Positions 8,485 to 17,169 of a DNA stretch of 64,000 nt are shown piece after piece; position 1 is the stretch's first letter; each line of letters starts with the position of its first letter. The position numbers and the translations under genes are program-made. The notes beneath the pieces are model-generated. The model had not been told where the DNA came from, did no database searches, and worked only from the letters and a program-made list of their open reading frames with translations. Source of the DNA: Clostridiaceae bacterium (GTDB lineage: Bacteria > Bacillota > Clostridia > Oscillospirales > Acutalibacteraceae); the NCBI GenBank assembly GCA_904501755.1, contig CAJGBV010000010.1:1-64000 (forward strand). The letters are read 5' to 3'.

Positions 8485-8513
8485 ATAATATCACATTGTT
8501 AACATTTTGTCAA
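8485..8513 (-). promoter_or_regulatory. Promoter of the Crp-ABC transporter operon
   Basis: Minus strand TTGACA (8508-8513), 17-bp spacer, TATTAT (8485-8490). The spacer contains a perfect TGTTAACA palindrome (8497-8504). Confidence 0.75.
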
Positions 8514-8591
8514 TAAAAAGCTAAAGTTTTTCTTTCATTTTTTTAAAAATGTGATAAAATGTATTTAACAATTTTAAAAGAAGGTTTTACT

Positions 8592-10481
8592 ATGGCAAAA
8601 AAACAGTTTAAGGCAGAGTCCAAAAGACTTCTTGACCTTATGATTAACTCGATTTACACAAACAAGGAAATTTTCCTCAGAGAAATTATCTCCAATGCAA
8701 GTGATGCAAGCGACAAGCTTCACTATCTTTCCCTTACCGATGAATTAGCAAGAGAAAAAATGGGTGAGCTTTCAATTAAAGTCACTGTGGATAAGGAAAA
8801 CCGCATCCTCACCGTTACCGACAAGGGTATCGGTATGACAAAGGAAGAGCTGGAAAACAACCTTGGCACAATTTGCAAAAGCGGTTCTCTCCAGTTTAAA
8901 GAGGATATGAGCGAAGATGAGGAAAAGGATGCCGTTAATATTATCGGTCAGTTCGGTGTAGGATTTTATTCTGCCTTTATGGTAGCTGATACCCTAACCG
9001 TCAATTCCCTTTCCTATAAAGATGACACAGCATACAGCTGGACAAGTGTTGGTGCAGACGGATACACCATTAAAGAATGTGACAAACAAACCGTTGGTAC
9101 CGAAATTGTTATGCACATTAAAGAGGACACTCAGGACATTAAATACTCCGACTACCTTGACACCTATACCCTTAAAAGACTTATTAAAACCTATTCCGAC
9201 TATATCCGCTACCCAATAAAAATGGATATTGAAAAAACAAAAGAAGAGGGCGAGGGTGAAAATAAAACCACCATTACCTATATTGAGGAAGAAACCATAA
9301 ACAGCATGGTGCCTGTTTGGAAAAAGAGCAAAAGTGAGCAGACCGAAGAGGAAACCAATCGTTTTTATAAGGACAGCTTCTTTGATTTTGAAGACCCGCT
9401 GTTTACCATAAGCGTTTCGGCTGAGGGTGTTGTTTCCTATAAGGCTCTCCTTTATATCCCCGCTAAAACCCCTTATGATTATTACACCAAGGAATATGAA
9501 AAGGGACTTAAGCTCTATTCAAGCGGTGTTATGATTATGGAAAAATGCTCCGACCTTGTTCCCGAACACTTCCGTTTTGTAAAGGGTGTTGTTGATTCTG
9601 ACGATTTATCCCTTAATATTTCCCGCGAAATGCTTCAGCAGGATGCAGGGCTTAAAACTATAGCAAAGAACATTGACAAAAAGATTCATTCAGAGCTTAA
9701 AAAGGCACTGGCAGGTGACAGAGAAAAGTACGAAAAATTCTGGAAAGCCTTTGGTATTCAGCTTAAATACGGTGCAGTTGCTCAGTACGGAATTTATAAA
9801 GACCAGCTTAAAGATTTGCTTCTTTTCTGGTCAAGCAGTCAGGGTAAATTAATCACTATTGAGGATTACATCAAAACAATGCCCGAGGACCAGAAGCATA
9901 TCTACTATGCCTGCGGCGAAACTGTACAGAAAATAAACAGTCTGCCTCAGGCTGAGCTTGTAAAGGCTAAGGGCTATGATATGCTTTGCCTTACAGACGA
10001 GGTTGACGAATTCCTTATGAATGTGCTAAGAGAAGAAAACGGCAAGGACTACTGCTCAATCAACTCTGATAACGCCGACCTTTTGGACGAGGTTGATGAG
10101 AAAAAAGCAGAGCAGACCGCCGAAGAGAATAAGGAACTTCTAACATTTATTAAAGATGCTCTTTCCATTGAAGATGTAGTCATCTCCAAAAAATTAAAAA
10201 CCCACCCTGTTTGCCTTTCCGCAAAGGGCGGTGTAACTCTGGAAATGGAAAAATACTTTGCTTCACTTCCCGGCGAAGACAAAGAAAAGGTAAAGGCTCA
10301 GCGTGTATTAGAGCTTAATGCCGAGCACCCCGTATTTAATGCTCTGACTAAGGCTTACGGCGATGACAAGGAAAAGGCAAAAACAATGGCAGAGGTGCTG
10401 TATGCTCAGGCATTGCTTATTGCAGGACTTCCTATAGATAACCCCAGCGATTATGCCGAAAAGGTATGCTCTCTGTTTTAA
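8592..10481 (+). CDS. htpG: Hsp90-family molecular chaperone HtpG
   Basis: The 629-residue protein matches bacterial Hsp90 in length and domain order. The N-terminal GHKL ATPase shows the expected motifs: FLREIISNASDA, DKGIGMTKEEL and GQFGVGFYSAFMV. The middle domain has the YIPAKTPYDYY and NISREMLQ segments. The C-terminal dimerisation domain ends the protein. The ATG at 8592 follows AGAAGG, whereas the upstream in-frame ATG at 8559 lies within the promoter region. A possible extended -10 (TGATAAAAT near 8552-8560) precedes it. HtpG assists folding and stress protection in the cytoplasm. It is monocistronic and divergent from the Crp-like operon. Confidence 0.95.
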   Translation: MAKKQFKAESKRLLDLMINSIYTNKEIFLREIISNASDASDKLHYLSLTDELAREKMGELSIKVTVDKENRILTVTDKGIGMTKEELENNLGTICKSGSLQFKEDMSEDEEKDAVNIIGQFGVGFYSAFMVADTLTVNSLSYKDDTAYSWTSVGADGYTIKECDKQTVGTEIVMHIKEDTQDIKYSDYLDTYTLKRLIKTYSDYIRYPIKMDIEKTKEEGEGENKTTITYIEEETINSMVPVWKKSKSEQTEEETNRFYKDSFFDFEDPLFTISVSAEGVVSYKALLYIPAKTPYDYYTKEYEKGLKLYSSGVMIMEKCSDLVPEHFRFVKGVVDSDDLSLNISREMLQQDAGLKTIAKNIDKKIHSELKKALAGDREKYEKFWKAFGIQLKYGAVAQYGIYKDQLKDLLLFWSSSQGKLITIEDYIKTMPEDQKHIYYACGETVQKINSLPQAELVKAKGYDMLCLTDEVDEFLMNVLREENGKDYCSINSDNADLLDEVDEKKAEQTAEENKELLTFIKDALSIEDVVISKKLKTHPVCLSAKGGVTLEMEKYFASLPGEDKEKVKAQRVLELNAEHPVFNALTKAYGDDKEKAKTMAEVLYAQALLIAGLPIDNPSDYAEKVCSLF

Positions 10482-10550
10482 AGGTCAATATATATCCTTT
10501 ACAAAGGATATAATATAAAAAATCTACAATTTAAAAAGGTGGAATATGTA

Positions 10551-11764
10551 ATGAAAATCAAGTTATCCCTTTGTGCAGACTATCACTTAAACCGAATGAA
10601 TCCCGAGAGATTAGAAGGTTTAAATGAAATCATGGAACGAGCAGTGAAAAATAATGTGGATGCAATGGTTCATTGCGGAGATTTTATAACCGACTTAGAG
10701 AATTATAAATTCGCGTTAGATAGTTTCTTGCATAATGATGCAAAAATCCCTGCCTTTGGTTGCTATGGCAATCATGAGCTTGAGTTAACCGACAGTTTAG
10801 AAACACTTAATTCTGCTTATGGACTTGAAAACAGCTATTATTATGTTGATTTGAAAGGTTTTCGTTTGGTTTTCACAGATACCAATTATTTTGAAAAAGA
10901 CGGTGTAATCCAGCGCTATCCCGGTTACTCGGTAGGAGGCCCCGATTGGACCTATGATCACAATATGTTGGGAGAGGCTCAGCTTTCTTGGCTTAGCCAA
11001 AGCATTTAAACTTGAACCAGCCTTAAAGGGCGGTTTTTAGGTGTCTTTTGGCTCATTGTCACACATAGGCGATAGCCTTATGTGCTTCGCTTCACCAAAA
11101 TCCTCACAAAAAATCGTTCCTTTAAGGTCGTAGAATTTTGTGAATAAAGGATTTTTTGATTGGCAAGGCACAAAACGCAGTAAATCCTGACGGATTTACG
11201 AGTATTTTAACAAAGCCACAGCAAAAAATACTTGTACCAAAATCTGATTCAAGTTTGAACGCTTTGGCTAAGGAAACATTAATGTCTTCTCCGTATCCGT
11301 GTATAATTTTTAGTCACGCAAGCTTCGAAACAGATAGCGACGGATGTTCTCTTGAAGCTAAAAAGGTAAGAGATATATTCCGTGAGGTTAACGAAAAATA
11401 TCCCAAAAGAGTATTTTTATGTATTAACGGTCACTACCATGCCGATTCGGTTCATGTTGTCGAAAATATAGTCTACTTTAACCTTAATTGTGTATACCAA
11501 GGTGCATGGACTCTTAAAAAACACAACTTTTTCCCGAAAGAGTTTATTGAAAAACATAAAGGCGCAAGCAATATGGACCAATGTGCTTTTTTCAAGGATG
11601 CGCTTAATGCAATTGTAACTGTAGACAGCGACGGAATCGTTGATATTGAAGGAATGGAAACCACCTATCTTTATGATGTTACTCCCGAAAAAATGGGATT
11701 GCCTATTGAGTTTGGTGTTGGCAAGTTAGTTCCTTACATTTCCAACGCGCATATTGAAGTTTGA
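10551..11764 (+). pseudogene. Metallophosphoesterase gene disrupted by a 273-bp insertion
   Basis: The 5' part (10551-10995) encodes the calcineurin-like motifs ADYH, HCGDF and GNHE; the 3' part (11271-11764) carries FSHAS and the INGHYH metal-binding motif. Between them lies a 273-bp element and one extra TA. Removing 275 bp restores one uninterrupted 312-codon frame, joining QLSWL directly to KETLMSSPYPC, the expected helix before the FSHxS strand. As it stands translation stops at TAA about 15 codons before the end of the left part's homology would continue, so the enzyme is lost unless the element is removed. The ATG at 10551 follows AAAGGTGG. It would have been a soluble phosphoesterase with a two-metal site; its substrate is unknown. 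Confidence 0.9.
10996..11268. mobile_element. MITE-like element with 25-bp inverted ends and TA target duplication
   Basis: The ends (10996-11020 and 11244-11268) are inverted copies with 22 of 25 bases matching, beginning GCCAAAGC. TA dinucleotides flank it at 10994-10995 and 11269-11270. No transposase frame is present. The interior has foldback potential, including a short perfect hairpin at 11180-11199 and paired AAAATCC/TCACAAAA blocks. Size, ends and TA duplication resemble non-autonomous elements mobilised by IS630/Tc1-mariner-type transposases, which is an inference. No second copy was seen in this window. Confidence 0.85.
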
Positions 11765-11775
11765 TTAAGGTAATT

Positions 11776-11814
11776 AAAAAGGACTATGGAACACTCCGTT
11801 CCACAGTCCTTTTT
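11776..11814. terminator. Bidirectional terminator
   Basis: 17-bp inverted repeat with one mismatch (11776-11792 with 11798-11814), A and T tracts on both sides, between the phosphoesterase pseudogene and the convergent PspC gene. Confidence 0.88.
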
Positions 11815-11817
11815 GTT

Positions 11818-12012
11818 TTATTGTTCTTCAGGTTTATTTGGAATTACCAATGCCGCAATTATATAGGCTAATATTCCCACACCGGCAAACAGCACCGCAC
11901 ATACCCACAATAAACGAATAATTGTGGCATCTATGTTTAAATACTCGGCAAGACCGGCACATACACCTGCAAGCTTTCTGTCTGTGCTTGATTTATATAA
12001 TTTCTTTTGCAT
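11818..12012 (-). CDS. PspC domain membrane protein
   Basis: The 64-residue product opens with the PspC signature (KKLYKSSTDRKLAGVCAGLAEY) in abbreviated form, K-x(2)-R-KLAGVCAGLAEYLNID, and continues into one hydrophobic helix (IIRLLWVCAVLFAGVGILAYIIAAL). Stand-alone PspC domains of this size are small inner-membrane proteins linked to envelope stress responses. AGAGGGA precedes the ATG at 12010-12012. It is transcribed toward the shared terminator at 11776-11814. No partner gene of a Psp pathway is adjacent. Confidence 0.85.
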   Translation of the reverse strand: MQKKLYKSSTDRKLAGVCAGLAEYLNIDATIIRLLWVCAVLFAGVGILAYIIAALVIPNKPEEQ

Positions 12013-12095
12013 ATTATTTCCCTCTCCTATTTATATTTGTTTGCTATTTTTATAATACCATATCAAAAACCAAAAATCAATATTTTTGCATATTT

Positions 12096-12584
12096 CTACG
12101 CTTTTGCTCTTTCTGTTGGCAATACAAAGATATGCTTTTGCTTTTTAATAGCATAGTCAAGTGCGATTTTGGTTCCGCTTTTTCTGGTAGTAGGTGCATT
12201 GAGTTCGTCATAATAGACGATGCAAAAGCGACTTTTATTTATCATTTCATAGTTACGCTCTACATAGGCAGCTCTGCCCGAGCCAATAATATGTTCAGGA
12301 TAGTATGTATCTTCATAGCTTTCAAATAAATAGTTTGTATATTGCTCGTCGATACAGGGAAATTCCGCCCGTACATAAATTCGTTTTATGTGCGGGTATT
12401 TTTCTTTTATTTTGGTCACTGTTTCTTGGCACAGGCTATTAAATCGGCTCTTGCTCCCGAAAAGAAAAGTGTCAACTTGTTTCTCGATAATTAGTTTTTC
12501 AATAACCTCATATAACCGTTCTTTCAATTCTTCAGTTTCGTTTATAGTTCTATGACCGAAAAAGCAACAGGTCTTATCTTGCAT
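12096..12584 (-). CDS. SLOG superfamily protein (DUF1273/YpsA-like)
   Basis: The N-terminal CCFFGHR motif and the pattern VDTFLFGSKSRFN, followed by a late KSGTKIALDYAIKK helix, match the SLOG (Rossmann-like nucleotide-ligand binding) family in bacteria that includes YpsA and DUF1273 proteins. The 162-residue length fits a single domain. SLOG proteins are thought to sense or process nucleotide-derived ligands; this one's ligand is unknown. GGAGAG lies just before the ATG at 12582-12584. It is divergent from a small XRE regulator, with a promoter and palindrome between them, so the regulator is a plausible controller. Confidence 0.75.
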   Translation of the reverse strand: MQDKTCCFFGHRTINETEELKERLYEVIEKLIIEKQVDTFLFGSKSRFNSLCQETVTKIKEKYPHIKRIYVRAEFPCIDEQYTNYLFESYEDTYYPEHIIGSGRAAYVERNYEMINKSRFCIVYYDELNAPTTRKSGTKIALDYAIKKQKHIFVLPTERAKA

Positions 12585-12597
12585 ATATATCTCTCCA

Positions 12598-12617
12598 AAG
12601 TAAATGATATTTTACTT
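12598..12617. promoter_or_regulatory. Candidate operator: AAGTAAA inverted repeat
   Basis: AAGTAAA-N6-TTTACTT is a perfect inverted repeat placed just downstream of the -10 of the SLOG gene. A further AAGTAAA at 12640-12646 overlaps its -35. The adjacent XRE-type protein is the obvious candidate binder. Confidence 0.45.
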
Positions 12618-12646
12618 ATTATATACTATCTTTCACTTAAAGTAAA
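12618..12646 (-). promoter_or_regulatory. Promoter of the SLOG gene
   Basis: Minus strand TTTACT (12641-12646), 17-bp spacer, TATAAT (12618-12623). Confidence 0.6.
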
Positions 12647-12718
12647 TATATCTGCAATTTTAAATTATAATAATTCACTTCTCTTCTCGGTAGAATATAT
12701 AAGAAAAGGGGCGTTAGA

Positions 12719-12949
12719 ATGAAAACGGAATTTTCGGATAAGTATATTACTCTTGGTTTAAAGATTTCATATTACAGAAGAAAAGCGGGTTTTACACAGG
12801 AATATTTTGCTGAACTTATTGACAAAAGTGTAAGTTTTGTCGGTCAAGTGGAAGGTCCCGGCACTGTACGCGGTGTTTCTCTTGAAACCTTATTTAAAAT
12901 CGCACAAGTATTAAAAGTATCCCCTTCTAAATTACTTGAAGAAGATTAA
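12719..12949 (+). CDS. XRE-family helix-turn-helix regulator
   Basis: A 76-residue protein consisting of one Cro/CI-type helix-turn-helix: LGLKISYYRRKAGFTQEYFAELIDKS followed in pattern by VSFVGQVEGP and a final LFKIAQVLKVSPSKLL helix. AAAGGGG precedes the ATG. Such single-domain proteins usually bind short palindromes near their own promoter. It is divergent from the SLOG gene; the AAGTAAA palindrome between them is a candidate site. It ends before a strong terminator. Confidence 0.85.
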   Translation: MKTEFSDKYITLGLKISYYRRKAGFTQEYFAELIDKSVSFVGQVEGPGTVRGVSLETLFKIAQVLKVSPSKLLEED

Positions 12950-12960
12950 TAAACTATCAA

Positions 12961-12990
12961 AAAAACTCTCTGCTTTAGCAGAGAGTTTTT
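12961..12990. terminator. Bidirectional terminator
   Basis: 13-bp perfect inverted repeat around a TTTA loop (12961-12973 with 12978-12990), A and T tracts on each side. It serves the XRE gene and the convergent lysS. Confidence 0.92.
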
Positions 12991-13003
12991 TGTCTTTTCT
13001 TTC

Positions 13004-14509
13004 TTAATCAAGGGGTTTCATCGTGGGGAATAGGATTACTTCTCTTATAGTATCGGAATTTGTGAGCATCATTACTGTTCTATCAACACCAATACCCATA
13101 CCGCCTGTTGGTGGCATACCATATTCCATAGCGGTGAGGAAATCCTCATCAAGCATTTCTGCCTCGTCGTCGCCGCGTTCACGCAGTTCCAACTGTTTTT
13201 CAAAGCGCTGACGCTGAACAATGGGGTCATTAAGCTCAGAGTAAGCATTTGCAAGCTCACTATGGCAAACGAAAAGTTCAAAACGCTCGGTAAGTCTTGG
13301 ATCAGCAGGAGAAGCCTTTGTCAGCGGAGAAACCTCAACAGGATACATTGTAATAAATGTAGGCTGGATAAGCTTTTCTTCAACCCTCTGGTCAAAGCAG
13401 GCATAAAGAGCGTTACCCCATGTTCTGTCTGCTGTTTCAGCAAGTTCTACACCGATAGCCTCAGCAGCCTTTACAGCCTCTTCATCATCGGTAATAGCAC
13501 CAAAATCAACACCTGCATATTCCTTAACGGCATCAACCATAGTAAGTCTGCGCCAACCGGGAGTAAGGTCGATTTTCTCGCCCATCCACTCTACCTCATA
13601 GGTGCCGTGAATTTCTTTAGCTGCGCCTGAAATAATGCCCTCGGCAATATCCATCATATCGTGGAAATCTGCATAAGCCTGATAAAGCTCAATAGAAGTA
13701 AATTCGGGATTATGTTTAGGGTCCATACCTTCGTTACGGAAAATTCTGCCGATTTCATAAACCCTGTCCATACCGCCAACGATAAGACGCTTTAAAGAAA
13801 GCTCGGTAGCTATTCGCATATACATAGGAATATCCAGTGTATTGTGATGTGTAACGAAAGGACGCGCAGAAGCACCGCCTACAATAGTATTAAGTACAGG
13901 GGTTTCAACCTCGATATAACCCATATCGTCAAGATATTTTCTCATAAACTTAATGAACTGTGAACGCACAACAAAGTTGCGTTTTACCTCGCTGTTCATA
14001 ATAAGGTCAACATATCTCTGGCGAAAACGAAGGTCATTATTGGTAAGACCATGGAATTTTTCCGGCAGGGGTAAAAGGGACTTTGAAAGAAGTGTTATAC
14101 CCTGTGTATGCAAAGATACCTCGCCTGTTTTGGTAACAAAGGAAAAGCCCTCAACACCAACGATATCACCAATATCCATTTTCTTGAATGCGGCATAAGA
14201 ATCCTCGCCAACATCATCACGCTTTATATAGCACTGAATTTTACCGGTGGTATCCTGAATATGAAAGAAGCTTGCCTTACCCATAATACGTCTGGACATA
14301 ATTCTGCCCGCAACCTTATAGGATTTCTCTTCGCCCTCAACATATTCTGCCTTAATATTCTCGGCATAGCCTGTAAAATCAAACTTAGTGATAACAAAGG
14401 GGTCATTACCCTGCTCCTGCAATAAAGCGAGCTTTTCGCGGCGTACCTTTAATATTTCGTTTAAATCCTGCTGCTGATTTTCAGTAGCCTGTATATTATT
14501 TTCTGCCAT
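13004..14509 (-). CDS. lysS: Lysyl-tRNA synthetase, class II
   Basis: The 501-residue length fits bacterial LysS. An OB-fold anticodon-binding domain occupies about residues 60-165 (YKVAGRIMSRR, FFHIQD). The class II core has motif 1 around FIKFMRKYLDDMGYIEVETP, motif 2 as GRIFRNEGMDPKHNPEFTS and motif 3 as GMGIGVDRTVMM. It charges tRNA-Lys in the cytoplasm. AAAGGA precedes the ATG. It starts 14 bp after greA and is probably co-transcribed with it; the greA-lysS order is common in Firmicutes. Confidence 0.97.
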   Translation of the reverse strand: MAENNIQATENQQQDLNEILKVRREKLALLQEQGNDPFVITKFDFTGYAENIKAEYVEGEEKSYKVAGRIMSRRIMGKASFFHIQDTTGKIQCYIKRDDVGEDSYAAFKKMDIGDIVGVEGFSFVTKTGEVSLHTQGITLLSKSLLPLPEKFHGLTNNDLRFRQRYVDLIMNSEVKRNFVVRSQFIKFMRKYLDDMGYIEVETPVLNTIVGGASARPFVTHHNTLDIPMYMRIATELSLKRLIVGGMDRVYEIGRIFRNEGMDPKHNPEFTSIELYQAYADFHDMMDIAEGIISGAAKEIHGTYEVEWMGEKIDLTPGWRRLTMVDAVKEYAGVDFGAITDDEEAVKAAEAIGVELAETADRTWGNALYACFDQRVEEKLIQPTFITMYPVEVSPLTKASPADPRLTERFELFVCHSELANAYSELNDPIVQRQRFEKQLELRERGDDEAEMLDEDFLTAMEYGMPPTGGMGIGVDRTVMMLTNSDTIREVILFPTMKPLD

Positions 14510-14523
14510 TTTTGTCAGTCCTT

Positions 14524-14997
14524 TTATTTAGAAATAGCAATAATCTTGAAATCAACCTCGCCATCGGGGGTTTCTGCCTTAACAACCTCTCCTGCTTTTT
14601 TGCCGAGAAGTACTTTTCCAACAGGAGATTCGTCGGAAATAAGTCCGTTTGCGGGGTCTGCCTCAGCACTGCCCACAACTCTGAATTCAAGCTCTTCATC
14701 AAACTCAACGTCAAGCACCTTAACCTTTGAACCGATTGTTACGGTTTTGGTAGCACTCTTCTTTTCAGCAATAATTTCAACATTTTTGAGCATTGCTTCA
14801 AGCTCAACGATTCTGGCTTCGATTTTAGCCTGTTCGTTTTTAGCCTCATCATATTCGCTGTTCTCGGACAAATCGCCATAGCCTCTGGCAACCTTGATTT
14901 TTTCAGCAATCTCGGTTCTGCCCTGTGTTTTGAGATTCTCTAATTCGTCTTGTAATTTTTTAAGACCTTCGTCGGTAAGTTTAATTGCTTTTGCCAT
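14524..14997 (-). CDS. greA: Transcription elongation factor GreA
   Basis: The ATG at 14995-14997 is chosen because AGGTGTG lies just upstream; the frame could extend three codons further. The 157-residue product has the GreA coiled coil (LKKLQDELENLKTQGR through DLSENSEYDEAKNEQ), whose acidic tip enters the polymerase secondary channel to stimulate transcript cleavage, and the C-terminal FKBP-like domain (GSKVKVLDVEFDEE, SPVGKVLLGKKAGE). It heads the probable greA-lysS operon. Confidence 0.96.
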   Translation of the reverse strand: MAKAIKLTDEGLKKLQDELENLKTQGRTEIAEKIKVARGYGDLSENSEYDEAKNEQAKIEARIVELEAMLKNVEIIAEKKSATKTVTIGSKVKVLDVEFDEELEFRVVGSAEADPANGLISDESPVGKVLLGKKAGEVVKAETPDGEVDFKIIAISK

Positions 14998-15038
14998 GAT
15001 AAACACACCTCGTAAAAATTATTTATACATACCTAACT

Positions 15039-15067
15039 ATTATATATTTTTATCCTTAAAAAGTCAA
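15039..15067 (-). promoter_or_regulatory. Promoter of greA-lysS
   Basis: Minus strand TTGACT (15062-15067), 17-bp spacer, TATAAT (15039-15044). The -35 overlaps the last codons of trmN6. Confidence 0.75.
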
Positions 15068-15804
15068 TATAAATTATATCCCTCTTTATAGTCCCCGTAA
15101 ATTGCCCTTACTTCCTCCTCACACTCTGTAAGGGAAAGAGTTGGTAACACTGTTATTCCCGATTTTGAGCATTTTTTACCCTCAACAAGAACTAAAAATG
15201 GTTTTAGTTCAAACCGCTGACAAACAAATCTTATTCTTTTGGGCTCTAATTTATGCTCACTCATTTTTTTAAGTATTTCGGTAAGTCTTTCGGGACGGTG
15301 ACACATACAAAATCTGCCTGTTGTATTAAGCAGACGAAAAGCCGCAGAAAGTACGTCATCCAAAGTACAGTCTATTTCGTGACGTGCTGTTGCCTCTATA
15401 CTGTCAGGGTTTTTAAGCCCATTACCATTGGTAAAATAAGGCGGATTACAGGTAACAAGACTGTGACAGCCAAAGCCGATTTCCTTTGGTAAATCCTTAA
15501 TATCAGCATTAAATACAGTAAATTTATCCTTTAAATTTCTATCTTCTGCAGTTTTATTTGCAAGGTAAACCGCTTCCTCGCTTATATCCACACCTATTGC
15601 CTTTTGCACCTTTTCATCCCTTAGCATTACAAAAGGAATTATACCGCACCCTGTTCCAAGGTCAATAAAGCTATCCTTTTTCTTAGGGTTTGCAAAATCT
15701 GCAAGAAGCAGCGCATCGGTACCAAAAGAGTGATGCTTTGATACATAAAGGAAAGCCCCTTTTCTGTCAAGGGGCTCCTTTTTAAATTTTACGCTCTGGT
15801 CCAT
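15064..15804 (-). CDS. trmN6: tRNA1(Val) (adenine(37)-N6)-methyltransferase family protein
   Basis: The 246-residue SAM-dependent methyltransferase shows motif I DLGTGCGIIP, an acidic motif II GVDISEEAV and the N6-adenine methyltransferase signature NPPY. An early SFGTDALLLADF segment is typical of the TrmN6/YfiC/YabB group, which methylates A37 of tRNA-Val. The specific tRNA target in this organism is inferred from the family. The ATG lies within the last codons of cysS (16-bp overlap), so translation is probably coupled. It is the third gene of the T-box-controlled unit. Confidence 0.85.
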   Translation of the reverse strand: MDQSVKFKKEPLDRKGAFLYVSKHHSFGTDALLLADFANPKKKDSFIDLGTGCGIIPFVMLRDEKVQKAIGVDISEEAVYLANKTAEDRNLKDKFTVFNADIKDLPKEIGFGCHSLVTCNPPYFTNGNGLKNPDSIEATARHEIDCTLDDVLSAAFRLLNTTGRFCMCHRPERLTEILKKMSEHKLEPKRIRFVCQRFELKPFLVLVEGKKCSKSGITVLPTLSLTECEEEVRAIYGDYKEGYNLY

Positions 15805-17168
15805 TTTACGCCCTGAGGAGTATCTTCAAGTATGATACCCATTTCCTTTAGCTTATCTCTTATTGCATCAGCCTCGGCAAAATTTCTGTCCTTTCTTGCC
15901 TGAGTACGTTTTGCAATAAGCTCTTCAATTTCGCTGTCAAGGCTGTCATTTTTGCGGTTATAAAGGAAGCCAAGCACACCTGTAAGCTCATCAAGAGCCT
16001 GTGCCATAGCAATAAGACTATCCTTTTTAGCATTTGCATCAATAGCTAAATTAATATCCTTTGCAAGAGTAAACACGGCTGCCAGTGCATCTGCGGTATT
16101 AAGGTCGTCTTCCATAGCGTTAATGAACTCATTTTTATGAGTTTCTATAAAGTCGGGAGCTTCGCCGCCCTCCTGTGCATGTTCTATAGCAAAATCAATT
16201 CTATCGCGGCAGTTATAAAGACGCTCAAGAGCGCTCTTGCCCTGTTCAATAATATCAATGGAATAGTTAATGGGGCTTCTGTAGTGAGAAGAAATCATAA
16301 GGTAACGGATAGGCTCATAGCCATATTTTTCAGCTACATCTCTAACAGTAAAGAAGTTACCGAGAGATTTACTCATTTTTCTGTTGTCAACATTAATAAA
16401 GCCGTTGTGCATCCAGTAGCGAGCAAATTCCTGTCCGTTAGCCGCCTCACTCTGTGCAATTTCATTTTCGTGGTGTGGGAAAATAAGGTCCTGACCGCCG
16501 CAGTGAATGTCTATGGTTTTACCAAGATATCTGCAAGACATAGCAGAACATTCAATATGCCAACCCGGTCTGCCATCCCCCCAGGGAGAAGCCCAGAAAG
16601 GCTCACCCGGCTTTGCACCCTTCCACAGACAGAAGTCCATCGGGTCCTCTTTTATCTCGCCTACTGCAATTCTTGCACCGGACTCAAGGTCCTCAAGAGG
16701 TTGATGGGAGAGCTTTCCGTAATCAGAAAACTTCTTTGCTCTATAGTAAACATCATTACCGGTCTGATAAGCAAAGCCCTTTTCAATAAGGGTTTCGATA
16801 ATGGAGATTATCTCATCAATATTCTCGGTAGCTCTTGGGTGAATGGTAGCAGGTTTTACGTTAAGTCCGTCGGAATCAATACGGAATTCCTTAATAAAAC
16901 GCTCGGCAACCTCGGGAACTGTAATTCCCTCCTCATTAGCCTTTTTAATTAATTTGTCGTCAATATCTGTAAAGTTCTGAACATACTTTACATTAACACC
17001 GCGCCACTCAAGATAACGACGCAATACGTCAAACACGCAAAGAGGACGGGCGTTACCTATATGAATATAGTTATAAACTGTAGGTCCGCAAGCATAAATT
17101 TTTACTTCGTTTTCGTCGATAGGAACAAATTCCTGTTTTTCTCTGGTTAAAGTGTTAAAAATTTTCAT
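15789..17168 (-). CDS. cysS: Cysteinyl-tRNA synthetase
   Basis: The ATG at 17166-17168, one base after the cysE stop and preceded by AAAGGAA, is preferred over the longer frame. Class I motifs are present: HIGN (HIGH equivalent) in YNYIHIGNARP and KMSKS in NRKMSKSLGN. Zinc ligands are seen in YACGPTVYN, in the WHIECSAMS segment and in HHENE. The 459-residue length fits the family. It charges tRNA-Cys. The gene overlaps trmN6 and follows cysE under the Cys T-box, so supply of cysteine and its charging are linked. Confidence 0.97.
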   Translation of the reverse strand: MKIFNTLTREKQEFVPIDENEVKIYACGPTVYNYIHIGNARPLCVFDVLRRYLEWRGVNVKYVQNFTDIDDKLIKKANEEGITVPEVAERFIKEFRIDSDGLNVKPATIHPRATENIDEIISIIETLIEKGFAYQTGNDVYYRAKKFSDYGKLSHQPLEDLESGARIAVGEIKEDPMDFCLWKGAKPGEPFWASPWGDGRPGWHIECSAMSCRYLGKTIDIHCGGQDLIFPHHENEIAQSEAANGQEFARYWMHNGFINVDNRKMSKSLGNFFTVRDVAEKYGYEPIRYLMISSHYRSPINYSIDIIEQGKSALERLYNCRDRIDFAIEHAQEGGEAPDFIETHKNEFINAMEDDLNTADALAAVFTLAKDINLAIDANAKKDSLIAMAQALDELTGVLGFLYNRKNDSLDSEIEELIAKRTQARKDRNFAEADAIRDKLKEMGIILEDTPQGVKWTRA

Positions 17169-17169
17169 T

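Noticed and set aside
11156..11764. Right-hand fragment as a separate gene
   Set aside because: Its first ~38 codons come from the inserted element and there is no ribosome site; it is the 3' part of the interrupted phosphoesterase gene.
14546..15091. Several plus-strand frames opposite greA and lysS
   Set aside because: They are antisense shadows of strongly supported housekeeping genes.
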